Below are positions 40,796 to 48,946 of a stretch of 59,040 nt of DNA, piece after piece. The position numbers and the translations under genes are program-made. The stretch comes from Pseudomonadota bacterium (GTDB lineage: Bacteria; Pseudomonadota; Gammaproteobacteria; Steroidobacterales; Steroidobacteraceae): positions 1 through 59,040 of the forward strand of contig JAEZCN010000069.1 in assembly GCA_023433515.1 (NCBI GenBank), in the 5' to 3' direction. Positions within the stretch are counted from its first letter, which is position 1; each line of letters starts with the position of its first letter. The notes below the pieces were generated by a model. It saw only the letters and a list, made by a program, of their open reading frames with translations. It did not search any database and was not told the DNA's origin.

Positions 40796-43093
40796 GTGAA
40801 ATCGCCCGAACGGCCCGGCGCAGCCAAGCCGCCTCAAGCCCAGGATGCCCAGTTCCGGATTTTCGTGGAATCGGTGCGTGACTACGCGCTGGTCATGCTC
40901 GATCCGGATGGTTACGTCGTGAGCTGGAATTCCGGCGCGGCCTCGATCAAGGGTTACACCTCCGCCGAGATCATCGGCAAACACTTCACGCGCTTCTATC
41001 CACAGGAATCCATCGACAACGGACTCCCGGAGCGCGAGCTCGTCATCGCGCGCGAAAGCGGGCGTTTCGAGGACGAGGGCTGGCGTCTCCGCAAGGACGG
41101 CCGGAGATTCTGGGCAAACGTGATCATCACGCCGCTGCGCGAAGCAACCGGCGAACTGATCGGCTACGCCAAGGTGACGCGCGACCTGACCGAGCGGCGC
41201 AAGAACGAAGAACAGCTGCGTCTCAACGAAGCGCGCTTCCGCACGCTCGTTCAGGGCGTGAAGGATTACGCGATCTTCATGCTGAACCCGGACGGCACCG
41301 TGGCGACCTGGAACGAGGGCGCCCAGCGGATCAAGGGATACACGGCCGAGGAGATCATCGGATCGCATTTCTCGAAGTTCTATCCGCGAGATGCGCTCGA
41401 ACGCCGCTTTCCCGAGCACGAACTCTCGACCGCGACGACCGAGGGCCGATTCGAAGACGAAGGTTGGCGAGTGCGCAAGGACGGCTCGCTGTTCTGGGCG
41501 AACGTCGTGATCACCGCGCTGCGCGACGAGAGCGGCCGTCTCGTCGGTTTCTCGAAGATCACGCGCGACCTGACGGAACGCCGGCGGCACGAGAACATCC
41601 TGCGCGCGAGCGAGGAACGGTTCCGCCTGCTGGTGGAAGGCGTGATCGACTACGCGATCATCATGATCGACCGGGAAGGCTTCATCACGTCATGGAACGA
41701 CGGTGCCGCTCACCTCAACGGATTCGCGCCTGGAGAAATCGTCGGCCGGCACTTCTCGCGCCTGTATCCCCACGAGGAAATCCAGGCCAACAAGCCGTGG
41801 CAGGACCTGATCGAGGCGGGCAAGCGCGGGCGCACGGTTTCGGAAGGCTGGCGCGTGCGGCGCGACGGCACCCGCTACTGGTCCAACAACGTCATCGCGG
41901 CGCTGCGCGAAACGGACGATGCCATGCGTTCCTACTACATGGTGACCCAGGACCTGACCGAGCGCCGTCACGCCGAATCGCTGGCCGAGGCGGCGCACCG
42001 GACGAACGAATTCATCGCGATGCTGGCGCACGAGCTGCGCAATCCACTCGCGCCCATCCGCAACGCCGTCGCGCTGATGGGGCGCAAGGGGCTCGGCGAT
42101 CCGGTGCTCGAGTCGATGCGCCAGACCATCGACCGGCAGAGCGTGCAGCTCACGCGCATCGTCGACGAACTACTCGACGTGAACCGCGTCGCACGCGGCC
42201 GATTCAGCGTGGAGCGCGTGCCGATCGACCTGCACGACGTGCTCGCGCGCGCGATCGAAAGCAGCCGGCCGCTGATGGACCGACACCGCCATGACTTCCA
42301 GATGGACGTTTCGCAGGCGCCGCTGCCGGTGAAGGGCGATGCGATGCGGCTCATGCAGGTGTTCGTGAACCTGCTGAACAACGCCGCGAAATACACGCCG
42401 GCCGGCGGACGGATCCGCCTCGACGCGGAGCTCGGCGACGGCGAGATCATCGTGCGCGTGCAGGACAACGGACGCGGCATTCCGACCGACGCGCTCGAAC
42501 GCGTCTTCGAGCTGTTCATGCAGGTCTCGCCCGAGCCGCGCGGAGAGCAGGGTGGGCTCGGTGTGGGCCTGGCGCTGGTGCGCCGCATCGTCGAACTGCA
42601 CGGCGGGCGCGTGGTCGCGCGCAGCGAGGGTGAGGGCATGGGCAGCACGTTCTGCGTGTTCCTGCCGCTCGAGACGCAACAGGTCGAGCTGCCTCGCAAG
42701 GTTGCCGCTCCCGCGAGCGTGGCTCGTCCGGTGCGAGTGCTCGTCGTGGACGACAACCGCGACGCGGCCGACAGTCTCAAGGTGCTGCTCGAAAGCGCCA
42801 ACCAGGATGTCCGCGTCGCCTACGACGGCTCGGCGGCGATCGATCTCATGCAGGATTTCCTGCCGGAGCTCGTGCTGCTCGACATCGGCATGCCGCACAT
42901 GGACGGCTACGAAGCCGCCAGGCTCATACGCGCGATGGAACTCGAGACCCGTCCGACACTGGTCGCGCTCACGGGCTGGGGCCAGGCCGCCGACAAGCAG
43001 CGCGCGACCGCGGCGGGATTCGACCAGCACTTCACGAAGCCGGTGAATCCGGACGAACTGCTCGGCTTCATCGCCGCGCTGACCAGGAACTGA
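40796..43093 (+). CDS. Soluble triple-PAS hybrid histidine kinase with receiver
   Basis: The 765-residue protein has no membrane helix. Three tandem PAS/PAC repeats (about 20-140, 143-262, 266-395) are close copies of one another, each with the pattern DYAxxMxxxDGxxxxWNxGA and ending in RDLTERR. HisKA follows with His412 in LAHELRNPLAPIR, then HATPase (NLLNNAAKYT, DNGRGI, GLGVGLALV) and a receiver with VVDDNRDAADS and Asp696 in LLDIGMP. The GTG at 40796 starts the frame. The cytoplasmic sensor could bind a small ligand or haem, but no cofactor residue is certain. Its TGA is followed at once by the TCA (reverse TGA) of the next gene. Confidence 0.92.
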   Translation: MKSPERPGAAKPPQAQDAQFRIFVESVRDYALVMLDPDGYVVSWNSGAASIKGYTSAEIIGKHFTRFYPQESIDNGLPERELVIARESGRFEDEGWRLRKDGRRFWANVIITPLREATGELIGYAKVTRDLTERRKNEEQLRLNEARFRTLVQGVKDYAIFMLNPDGTVATWNEGAQRIKGYTAEEIIGSHFSKFYPRDALERRFPEHELSTATTEGRFEDEGWRVRKDGSLFWANVVITALRDESGRLVGFSKITRDLTERRRHENILRASEERFRLLVEGVIDYAIIMIDREGFITSWNDGAAHLNGFAPGEIVGRHFSRLYPHEEIQANKPWQDLIEAGKRGRTVSEGWRVRRDGTRYWSNNVIAALRETDDAMRSYYMVTQDLTERRHAESLAEAAHRTNEFIAMLAHELRNPLAPIRNAVALMGRKGLGDPVLESMRQTIDRQSVQLTRIVDELLDVNRVARGRFSVERVPIDLHDVLARAIESSRPLMDRHRHDFQMDVSQAPLPVKGDAMRLMQVFVNLLNNAAKYTPAGGRIRLDAELGDGEIIVRVQDNGRGIPTDALERVFELFMQVSPEPRGEQGGLGVGLALVRRIVELHGGRVVARSEGEGMGSTFCVFLPLETQQVELPRKVAAPASVARPVRVLVVDDNRDAADSLKVLLESANQDVRVAYDGSAAIDLMQDFLPELVLLDIGMPHMDGYEAARLIRAMELETRPTLVALTGWGQAADKQRATAAGFDQHFTKPVNPDELLGFIAALTRN

Positions 43094-44788
43094 TCAGTCA
43101 GTCCCGGAGCCGGAGCCGGAGACGGAGCCGGGGACGGAGTCCGAGTGAGCGAGGGACTCGTCGCGGGCTCCCTGGACTTCTTCCCAGTCTTCGTCCCACG
43201 AATCGATCTCGAAGCGCCGGGTCATCGGAAAACTGGCGGGACGCAGATATTCGAAGCGCTTGTCGTAGTCGAGCTGCGTCGCATAGCGCGGCTCGGTTTC
43301 GAGAATCGTGCCGGCCGTCAGGCTGCCGAGGATGAAAAGCTTTCCGGAACGGTCGTTCGCGACCGCTTCGATCCAGAATCGCTGGCGCGCGAACAACGCG
43401 GCATGGATGTGCAGGTCGCCGCCGCCCGTCACCCTGCCACTCGAGATCTTGATGTCGCGGCCGGCGATGAGCGCGAGGAAGTCGCGCGAGATCAAAACGT
43501 CGCGCGGATCCTTGGCATAGACCAGGTCGTTCTCGATCTCGATGTCAGACGGCGTGTAGACCGTGAAGATGCCGGATACGGTTCCGCTCACGTAGAGCCT
43601 CGCGCCCTTGTCGCCGATCAGGTAGCGAGGGCGGTCGGAAGCTTCCGCGCGCTGCAGCTCGCCGGCGCCGTTCGCGGCGCGCCACGCGAAGCTGCCGTCG
43701 GGATTGAAAATGATGCGGGTGTCGCCCGGGAAGACGTGCCGGTCGGTTTCATCGCCTCCATTGACGACGTCCGGCATGTCGCGCGGCAGGGTCACGCGCT
43801 CGGTGCGGGTTTCGGTGCCGCCCTGGAACACCTCGCGCACGCGTTTGCGCGTGCCGATCGGCGAATCGGTGAGCCGCGCCGCGGAAGTGGTGACCTTGCC
43901 GAAGAAGCGCGGCTCGATGCCCCGGCTGAACGCGAGCCCGATCTCCGAGTTGCTGTGAAAACGTCCGTCGATCACGTCGTCGTGCAGCCGGATGTTCTTG
44001 TCCCAGTGGTTCACGAGCTGCGTGAAGTGGGAGAACGCGAGGCGCTTGAGTGAGAGCTGGGTGCGCATGCGCTTGCCGTCGTTCTCGGTCATGATTTCGG
44101 CGATGACCTGCTCCAGCCCAGTGCTGTCCGGCGCGGGCTTGCGTTGCACGCGGGCGGTGTACTGGCGCCCATCTACCTGCCAGCTCAATTCCGTCTCGGT
44201 GGTGTTGTTCGCGACGAGTTTCTGCGCGAGCTTCTCGATGTTCTTGCGCAGCATGGTCTGTTCTTCCGGGTGCACGTCCGCGGCGTATTTCGGCGCCTCG
44301 GCGATGATGTGCGTCGGTTCGGCGGACCCGGATGCGGTCGTCAGCACCTCGGCGGTCTGCGCGCCGGCTTCGACGGGCTCCACGGCGGCAACCCGTTCGG
44401 GAAACTGCTCCGTCAATTCCGAGACGGGCGTCTCGAGCTCGAGCGGTTCCGCCGCCACGACCTGTTCGGAAGTGCCGGGATCGTCGATGACTTCCTCGGT
44501 GGGCTCGGGCAACGGGATGGGCAGGGCCGCGTCGCTGAAGTCCTGACTACTGGGCCCATCGCGGGTTTCGAGCTGCACCGATAGTTCGGGCACGTCCGCG
44601 TCGTCTTCGCCCGATTCGAACAGCGCGGCGGCGAACATGAACAGGATCGCCAGGTGGATAGCCGTCGAGATCGCGAGCGTCGTCGTGATCTGGCGATTGC
44701 CGCGGAACGCGATCCAATAGCGCCCCCACGCCTGGCGAAAGCCAAGCGCCGCGCCTGGACGCGAACTGGCGAACACGGGTGCTTCCAC
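43094..44788 (-). CDS. TonB/TolA-like anchored protein with unknown beta-rich domain
   Basis: This 564-residue protein has a membrane helix at about residues 35-56, an acidic Pro/Glu-rich spacer (about 60-160), and a large periplasmic part. The middle (about 165-230) resembles the energy-transducer style ELSWQVDGRQYTARVQRKPA. The C-terminal half reads as a beta-helix-like surface domain (ARLYVSGTVSGIFTVYTPSD, GGDLHIHAALFARQ, GKLFILGSLTAGTI) that brings bactofilin- or pilin-associated sheets to mind. It ends in a GSVSGSGSGTD tail coded by GGAGCC-type hexanucleotide repeats. I cannot name its family. It converges with the triple-PAS kinase with no base between stop codons. Confidence 0.72.
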   Translation of the reverse strand: MEAPVFASSRPGAALGFRQAWGRYWIAFRGNRQITTTLAISTAIHLAILFMFAAALFESGEDDADVPELSVQLETRDGPSSQDFSDAALPIPLPEPTEEVIDDPGTSEQVVAAEPLELETPVSELTEQFPERVAAVEPVEAGAQTAEVLTTASGSAEPTHIIAEAPKYAADVHPEEQTMLRKNIEKLAQKLVANNTTETELSWQVDGRQYTARVQRKPAPDSTGLEQVIAEIMTENDGKRMRTQLSLKRLAFSHFTQLVNHWDKNIRLHDDVIDGRFHSNSEIGLAFSRGIEPRFFGKVTTSAARLTDSPIGTRKRVREVFQGGTETRTERVTLPRDMPDVVNGGDETDRHVFPGDTRIIFNPDGSFAWRAANGAGELQRAEASDRPRYLIGDKGARLYVSGTVSGIFTVYTPSDIEIENDLVYAKDPRDVLISRDFLALIAGRDIKISSGRVTGGGDLHIHAALFARQRFWIEAVANDRSGKLFILGSLTAGTILETEPRYATQLDYDKRFEYLRPASFPMTRRFEIDSWDEDWEEVQGARDESLAHSDSVPGSVSGSGSGTD

Positions 44789-44868
44789 CCGAGACCTCCG
44801 GACGAATTCCCCTCGGCCGCTATCTTGCTCCTTTCATCCGCCGACGGTCACGGACTTTGGTTCGATGG

Positions 44869-46875
44869 TCAGCGTCTCGCGCTCGGGTCACTGCTGGGCG
44901 GCGGCGCGCGATCCTCGGCGGCGGGCGGACCCAGGATTTCGGTCAGGATCGGCTTCAGCGCGTCGGCCCAGACCTGGTACGCCTTCGGCGTGAGGTGCAG
45001 TCCGTCATAAGTCATGCCGATCCTCAGCTTGTTTTCCGAATCGGCGAGCTGCTCGTTGATGTTTATGTAACGAACGGCCTTGCCGTCCGCGAGCCGGGCG
45101 ATGCCCTTGTTCGCCGCATTGATGATGGGCATGACGCCGATGTTGTCGTTGCGCGGGGTGATGCCCGTGAGCACGATCGTCGCCTTCGGCGCGCGGCGCC
45201 GGATTTCTCCGACGATCGCGGTAACGCCACTGACAACTTCATCCGCGCGCGCCTGCGTGTCTCCCAACGGCTGTGCGTGTCCGACGTTGTTCGTACCCGC
45301 CATCACGACGACCACCTTAGGGTGTACGTCGTCGAGTTCGCCGTTCTGCAGGCGCCAGAGGATGTGCTGGGTCTGGTCGGCGCCCCAGCCGAAGTCGGCG
45401 GCGTTCCAGCCGTGGAAGTTCGCGCGCCAGTTGTCGAGCAGATCCTTCCAGGCCGCATCGCTCGTGCCCCAGCGACGCGTGATCGAATCGCCGACGAAGT
45501 ACACGTCGATCTGGCCTTGCTTGCGCTTCGCCAGCAGTTCCTCGTGCGCGATCAGCGAATTGCGATCGGTGCGGGGAGTCGCGACATCGGGCCGCTCGAT
45601 GGGCGGCCGGCCCGCGACGAGCGCGTTGAGCCACGCGGCGGAACGCTCGGTCCATGGGCGCGACTGCTCGGGCGTCGCCAGGTGGTTGTGAGGCGATTCG
45701 ATCATCGGGGCCGCTTCCTTTGGTCCCTTGATCTCGTTGAATGCGGCCCAGATGCCCACCGGCGGAGTCAGCGTGTCGATGAAGCCCATCGACACGAGCG
45801 AGGTCGCCTTGATCCGCGACGCACAGTTGACGGTGTCGAAGTACTGCGCGGTCTCCAGGACCTTCGGATCCGCGGGATCCCAGTGGGGATACCCCGTCTT
45901 GCGGCCGTGAGCCGTGCCGTTTGCATCGGCGCCGGCCGGCACATTGACGACCACGTGCGTGATCCTGGGATGGAAGGCCGCCGCGCACAGGCTCTGCTGG
46001 CCGCCCATGCTGGTGCCGGTCACGACGAGCGTGCGGCCGTCCCAGTCCGGGCGACTCGCGAGATAGTCGACGGCGCGGATGTCGGCCAGGTACATCTGCA
46101 GGAAATAGTTCCTGTCGCGATTGCGCGTCTCGATCTTGTTGTATTCCTTGAGCTCCTGCGGCAAGGCGTCGTAATACTCCTGGGGCTGATCGGGCATCAC
46201 GTCGTGCGGCTCGATGTTCACCGCGAGCCAGCCTTCCGCCGCGCGGTCCGTGACCCACGATTTCTGCAGGGGATAGGGCTTGCTCGCCCATTGCAGGATC
46301 ACGAGGCCGGGAAATTTCTTCTTGTTGGTTGGATCGCTGGGCTTTGCAACCTGTCCCCAGACGTGTCTGCCGTCCAGGTGATTCATCTTGAGGATGGCGA
46401 AGTCGACGCCGTCCTTCTCGCTCGGCTTGGGTGTGAGCTCGGGCTTCGCGGGCGCCTTGCGCAGTAGTTTGATCTTCGAGGTCCAGAACGCGTCGAAGTC
46501 CTTCGGCGCCGGAATCGCGGGACCGATCTTCTCGGGCGCGACCGCCGCGCCGAGCGCGCGCGGCTTCGCGCCGGGTAGATCTTCCGTGAGCTCGACGTAC
46601 ACCATGCCCGGCTCGTCGAGTTTGGCCTCGATCTTCGCGGGCTGGCCCGGCCAGAGCGTGCCGCGGCCGAGTTCCGCGAGATTGTTCTTGCGGATCACGT
46701 AGGTGACCGGCTGCGAGTTCCACGGCAACGTGACGTTCCAACCGGCCGTCTCGCCCAGCGCGTAGATGCCGGAAACCTCGTAGGGCACGTAATGCGGGCC
46801 ACCCGCTTCATCGGCGAATGCGGCCGCGCAGCTCAGCAGTAGCGTCGCTGCGAACGGCGCGCGCGGGATCTTCAT
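44869..46875 (-). CDS. Secreted two-domain esterase: CE7-like acetyl esterase plus SGNH hydrolase
   Basis: The 668-residue protein has a signal peptide (1-21, about AFA|DE). The N-terminal alpha/beta-hydrolase domain (about 25-430) carries the acetyl xylan esterase (CE7/AXE1) nucleophile motif GTSMGGQQ with Ser289, and a later His in ESPHNH. The C-terminal domain (about 455-650) is an SGNH/GDSL hydrolase: block I VGDSITRRWG with Ser464, block III GTNN, and block V DGLHLT. Both halves suggest removal of acetyl groups from plant or microbial polysaccharide. The start at 46875 follows from the signal peptide; the frame further upstream is a shadow. It is 11 bp from the Gfo/Idh gene, on the same strand. 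Confidence 0.88.
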   Translation of the reverse strand: MKIPRAPFAATLLLSCAAAFADEAGGPHYVPYEVSGIYALGETAGWNVTLPWNSQPVTYVIRKNNLAELGRGTLWPGQPAKIEAKLDEPGMVYVELTEDLPGAKPRALGAAVAPEKIGPAIPAPKDFDAFWTSKIKLLRKAPAKPELTPKPSEKDGVDFAILKMNHLDGRHVWGQVAKPSDPTNKKKFPGLVILQWASKPYPLQKSWVTDRAAEGWLAVNIEPHDVMPDQPQEYYDALPQELKEYNKIETRNRDRNYFLQMYLADIRAVDYLASRPDWDGRTLVVTGTSMGGQQSLCAAAFHPRITHVVVNVPAGADANGTAHGRKTGYPHWDPADPKVLETAQYFDTVNCASRIKATSLVSMGFIDTLTPPVGIWAAFNEIKGPKEAAPMIESPHNHLATPEQSRPWTERSAAWLNALVAGRPPIERPDVATPRTDRNSLIAHEELLAKRKQGQIDVYFVGDSITRRWGTSDAAWKDLLDNWRANFHGWNAADFGWGADQTQHILWRLQNGELDDVHPKVVVVMAGTNNVGHAQPLGDTQARADEVVSGVTAIVGEIRRRAPKATIVLTGITPRNDNIGVMPIINAANKGIARLADGKAVRYININEQLADSENKLRIGMTYDGLHLTPKAYQVWADALKPILTEILGPPAAEDRAPPPSSDPSARR

Positions 46876-46886
46876 GGTTGTTCTCC

Positions 46887-48047
46887 TCAAACTACCGGGC
46901 GCGTCGCGATCTTCTGTGCCTGCAGCACGAGCTCGGCCGCGAGCAGCGCCTGTTCCTGGTTCTGCGCGACTTCCGTGCGCTCGGCCACGTCGGCCACGAA
47001 CTGCGGGCCGAAGGGCAGCACGACCTTGCTGCAATCGATGTAGCTCGCCTTCTTCTTGTCGACGATGTAGAGATGGTTGCCGCCCTTGAGTCCCGAGGCG
47101 ACGTTCGTGTACTTGCGCAACTCGATGTATCCGTCGGTGCCGAGGACGAACAGGCGTCCGTCACCCCAGGTGTCGAGACCGTCGGGCGTGAACCAGTCGA
47201 CGCGTATGTATCCGGTGCCGCCGTTGCCGGTGACGATCATGTCGCCGAAGTCCTCGAAGTTCGGGTACTGCTGGTAGGCGACGTTGCCCGTCTGCGCGGC
47301 CACGACCTGCGCCTTCGTGCTGTTCGTGTAGTAGAGGAACTGGTCCGCCTGGTGCGAGCCGATGTCGCACAGGATGCCGCCGTAACGCGCCTTGTCGAAG
47401 AACCAGGCCGGCCGGCTCGGAGCATTCACGCGATGCGGACCCAGGTTGATCGTCTGGATCACCTTGCCGATCGCTCCCTGCTTGATGAGTTCGCCCGCGT
47501 ACACGGCCGAGCGTACTTCGAGGCGCTCCGAATACATGATCGCGAACTTGCGACCGGTTTCCTTCACGGCCTTGCGCACGTCCGCGAGCTGCTCGAGCGT
47601 CGTGATGCCCGGTTTGTCGGCGAGGTAATCCTTGCCGGCCTTCATGACGCGGAGGCCGAGCGGCGCGCGCAGGTCCGGAATCGGCGCGCCGAGCACGAGC
47701 TGGATGGACTTGTCGTTCAGGATCTCGTCTTCGTTCGTGGCGAGTTTCACGTCGCCGAATTCCTTGCGGTACTGCGCGACCTGCGCCGGATCATGCGAAT
47801 AGAACGAGACGAGTTCGCCGCCACCGCGCTGCACGGCGCGCGTCATGCCGTAGATGTGCGCGTGATCCATGCCGATCGCCGCGAAGCGGATCTTGTGCGT
47901 GGGCTGGATTTCCGCGGTCGACGTGTTCGCCGGATCGACGGTGAATGCGCCGGAGGCGCCCTGTGCCAGGGCCGCGCCCGAGACACCTGAAAACATTCCT
48001 GCGATTCCCGCGGCATGCAGGAAATCGCGCCGATTCGGTCCGCCCAT
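46887..48047 (-). CDS. Tat-exported Gfo/Idh/MocA family oxidoreductase
   Basis: The 386-residue protein begins with a twin-arginine signal, Arg6-Arg7 in NRRDFLHAAG, cut about ALA|QG near residue 29. The mature part has the NAD(P)-binding N-domain (IRFAAIGMDHAHIYGMTRAV, about 53-72), the CADKP-like LADKPG loop, and the dimerisation beta-sheet domain with YGGILCDIGSHQADQFLYY. Exported Gfo/Idh proteins act on sugars or sugar derivatives; the GxGxxG motif here is weak (AAIGMDHAH), so cofactor binding may be atypical. A purine-rich GAGGGGG precedes the start. The CE7/SGNH esterase lies immediately downstream, implying a joint carbohydrate role. Confidence 0.87.
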   Translation of the reverse strand: MGGPNRRDFLHAAGIAGMFSGVSGAALAQGASGAFTVDPANTSTAEIQPTHKIRFAAIGMDHAHIYGMTRAVQRGGGELVSFYSHDPAQVAQYRKEFGDVKLATNEDEILNDKSIQLVLGAPIPDLRAPLGLRVMKAGKDYLADKPGITTLEQLADVRKAVKETGRKFAIMYSERLEVRSAVYAGELIKQGAIGKVIQTINLGPHRVNAPSRPAWFFDKARYGGILCDIGSHQADQFLYYTNSTKAQVVAAQTGNVAYQQYPNFEDFGDMIVTGNGGTGYIRVDWFTPDGLDTWGDGRLFVLGTDGYIELRKYTNVASGLKGGNHLYIVDKKKASYIDCSKVVLPFGPQFVADVAERTEVAQNQEQALLAAELVLQAQKIATRPVV

Positions 48048-48148
48048 CGGTTGCCCCCTCCACGAATGAAGGGGGCAACCATACCGTGGTCAGGCCAATT
48101 TGTCAGTCCGGGAGACCGCCGCCGCGGACGCCGGTGCGCGAGAAGAAA

Positions 48149-48946
48149 TTATCCGTTACGCGTCAGGCGCCAGATGGTGACGACGGAGAACAGCACGGTG
48201 AACCCCACCATCGCCGCGATGGCGAACTGCAGAGGGAAGAACTGGAATTTCTCGATACCCGCCGAATGCATCATGAATTGCAGGACGTGAAATTGCGGCC
48301 AGATCGGCGCCTGCCAGTGCATGGACTCCGGCAGCGGAAAGAACATGCCGGAGAGGTAACATCCAGGTAGATAGATGATGTTCGCCCACCCGGGCGCCGC
48401 GGAGCCGCTGAACAGCGATCCGACCATGAGTCCCATGGCCGTGAAAGGAATCGTGCCGAGGAGCAGGGCGCCACTGAGCGCGGCCACCTGGCCGGTCGTC
48501 AACGCGAGTTGTCCACTCGCGAGCGCGACCACGACGATCGGCGCGTAGGCGATGATCCCGAGCGCGAGCCCGCTGGCTATCTTCGCGACCACCCACGCGG
48601 CGGGCGGCGCGGGCTGCGCGCGCTTGAGACGCAGCAGACCCATGTCGCGCTCGAGCGCGAGCGATACGCCGATGCCGAACAGCGCCGGCATCGTCACCGA
48701 CATCAGGGAAAACGCCGAGAACAGGAAGATGCCGATGTTCGGATCGTTCTTGATCGCGTCACCCACGATGATTTGCGCGAAGAGGGCGTACAACGCGATC
48801 GGCAGGATCAGCACCGGGATTGCGACGCCCGGATTGCGCACCATGCGCATGAATTCGAAACGCGTCTCGGTGAAATAGGCGGCGAAGACGCTGCGCCTGG
48901 CGACGGCGGTCGCCGCGGGAATGGAAGTCAGTGTGACCGAGTTCAT
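48149..48946 (-). CDS. ABC-2 type transporter permease (second transporter)
   Basis: This 265-residue inner-membrane protein has six predicted helices (about 42-62, 75-100, 117-140, 145-170, 178-200, 236-258) and the ABC-2 permease signature NIIYLPGCYLSGMFFPLPES at about 190-209. The amphipathic start, YFTETRFEFMRMVRNPGVAI, is typical. Its ATG overlaps the stop of the acyltransferase-ABC fusion gene by 4 nt, so it pairs with that ATPase domain. The cargo is unknown. Confidence 0.9.
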   Translation of the reverse strand: MNSVTLTSIPAATAVARRSVFAAYFTETRFEFMRMVRNPGVAIPVLILPIALYALFAQIIVGDAIKNDPNIGIFLFSAFSLMSVTMPALFGIGVSLALERDMGLLRLKRAQPAPPAAWVVAKIASGLALGIIAYAPIVVVALASGQLALTTGQVAALSGALLLGTIPFTAMGLMVGSLFSGSAAPGWANIIYLPGCYLSGMFFPLPESMHWQAPIWPQFHVLQFMMHSAGIEKFQFFPLQFAIAAMVGFTVLFSVVTIWRLTRNG

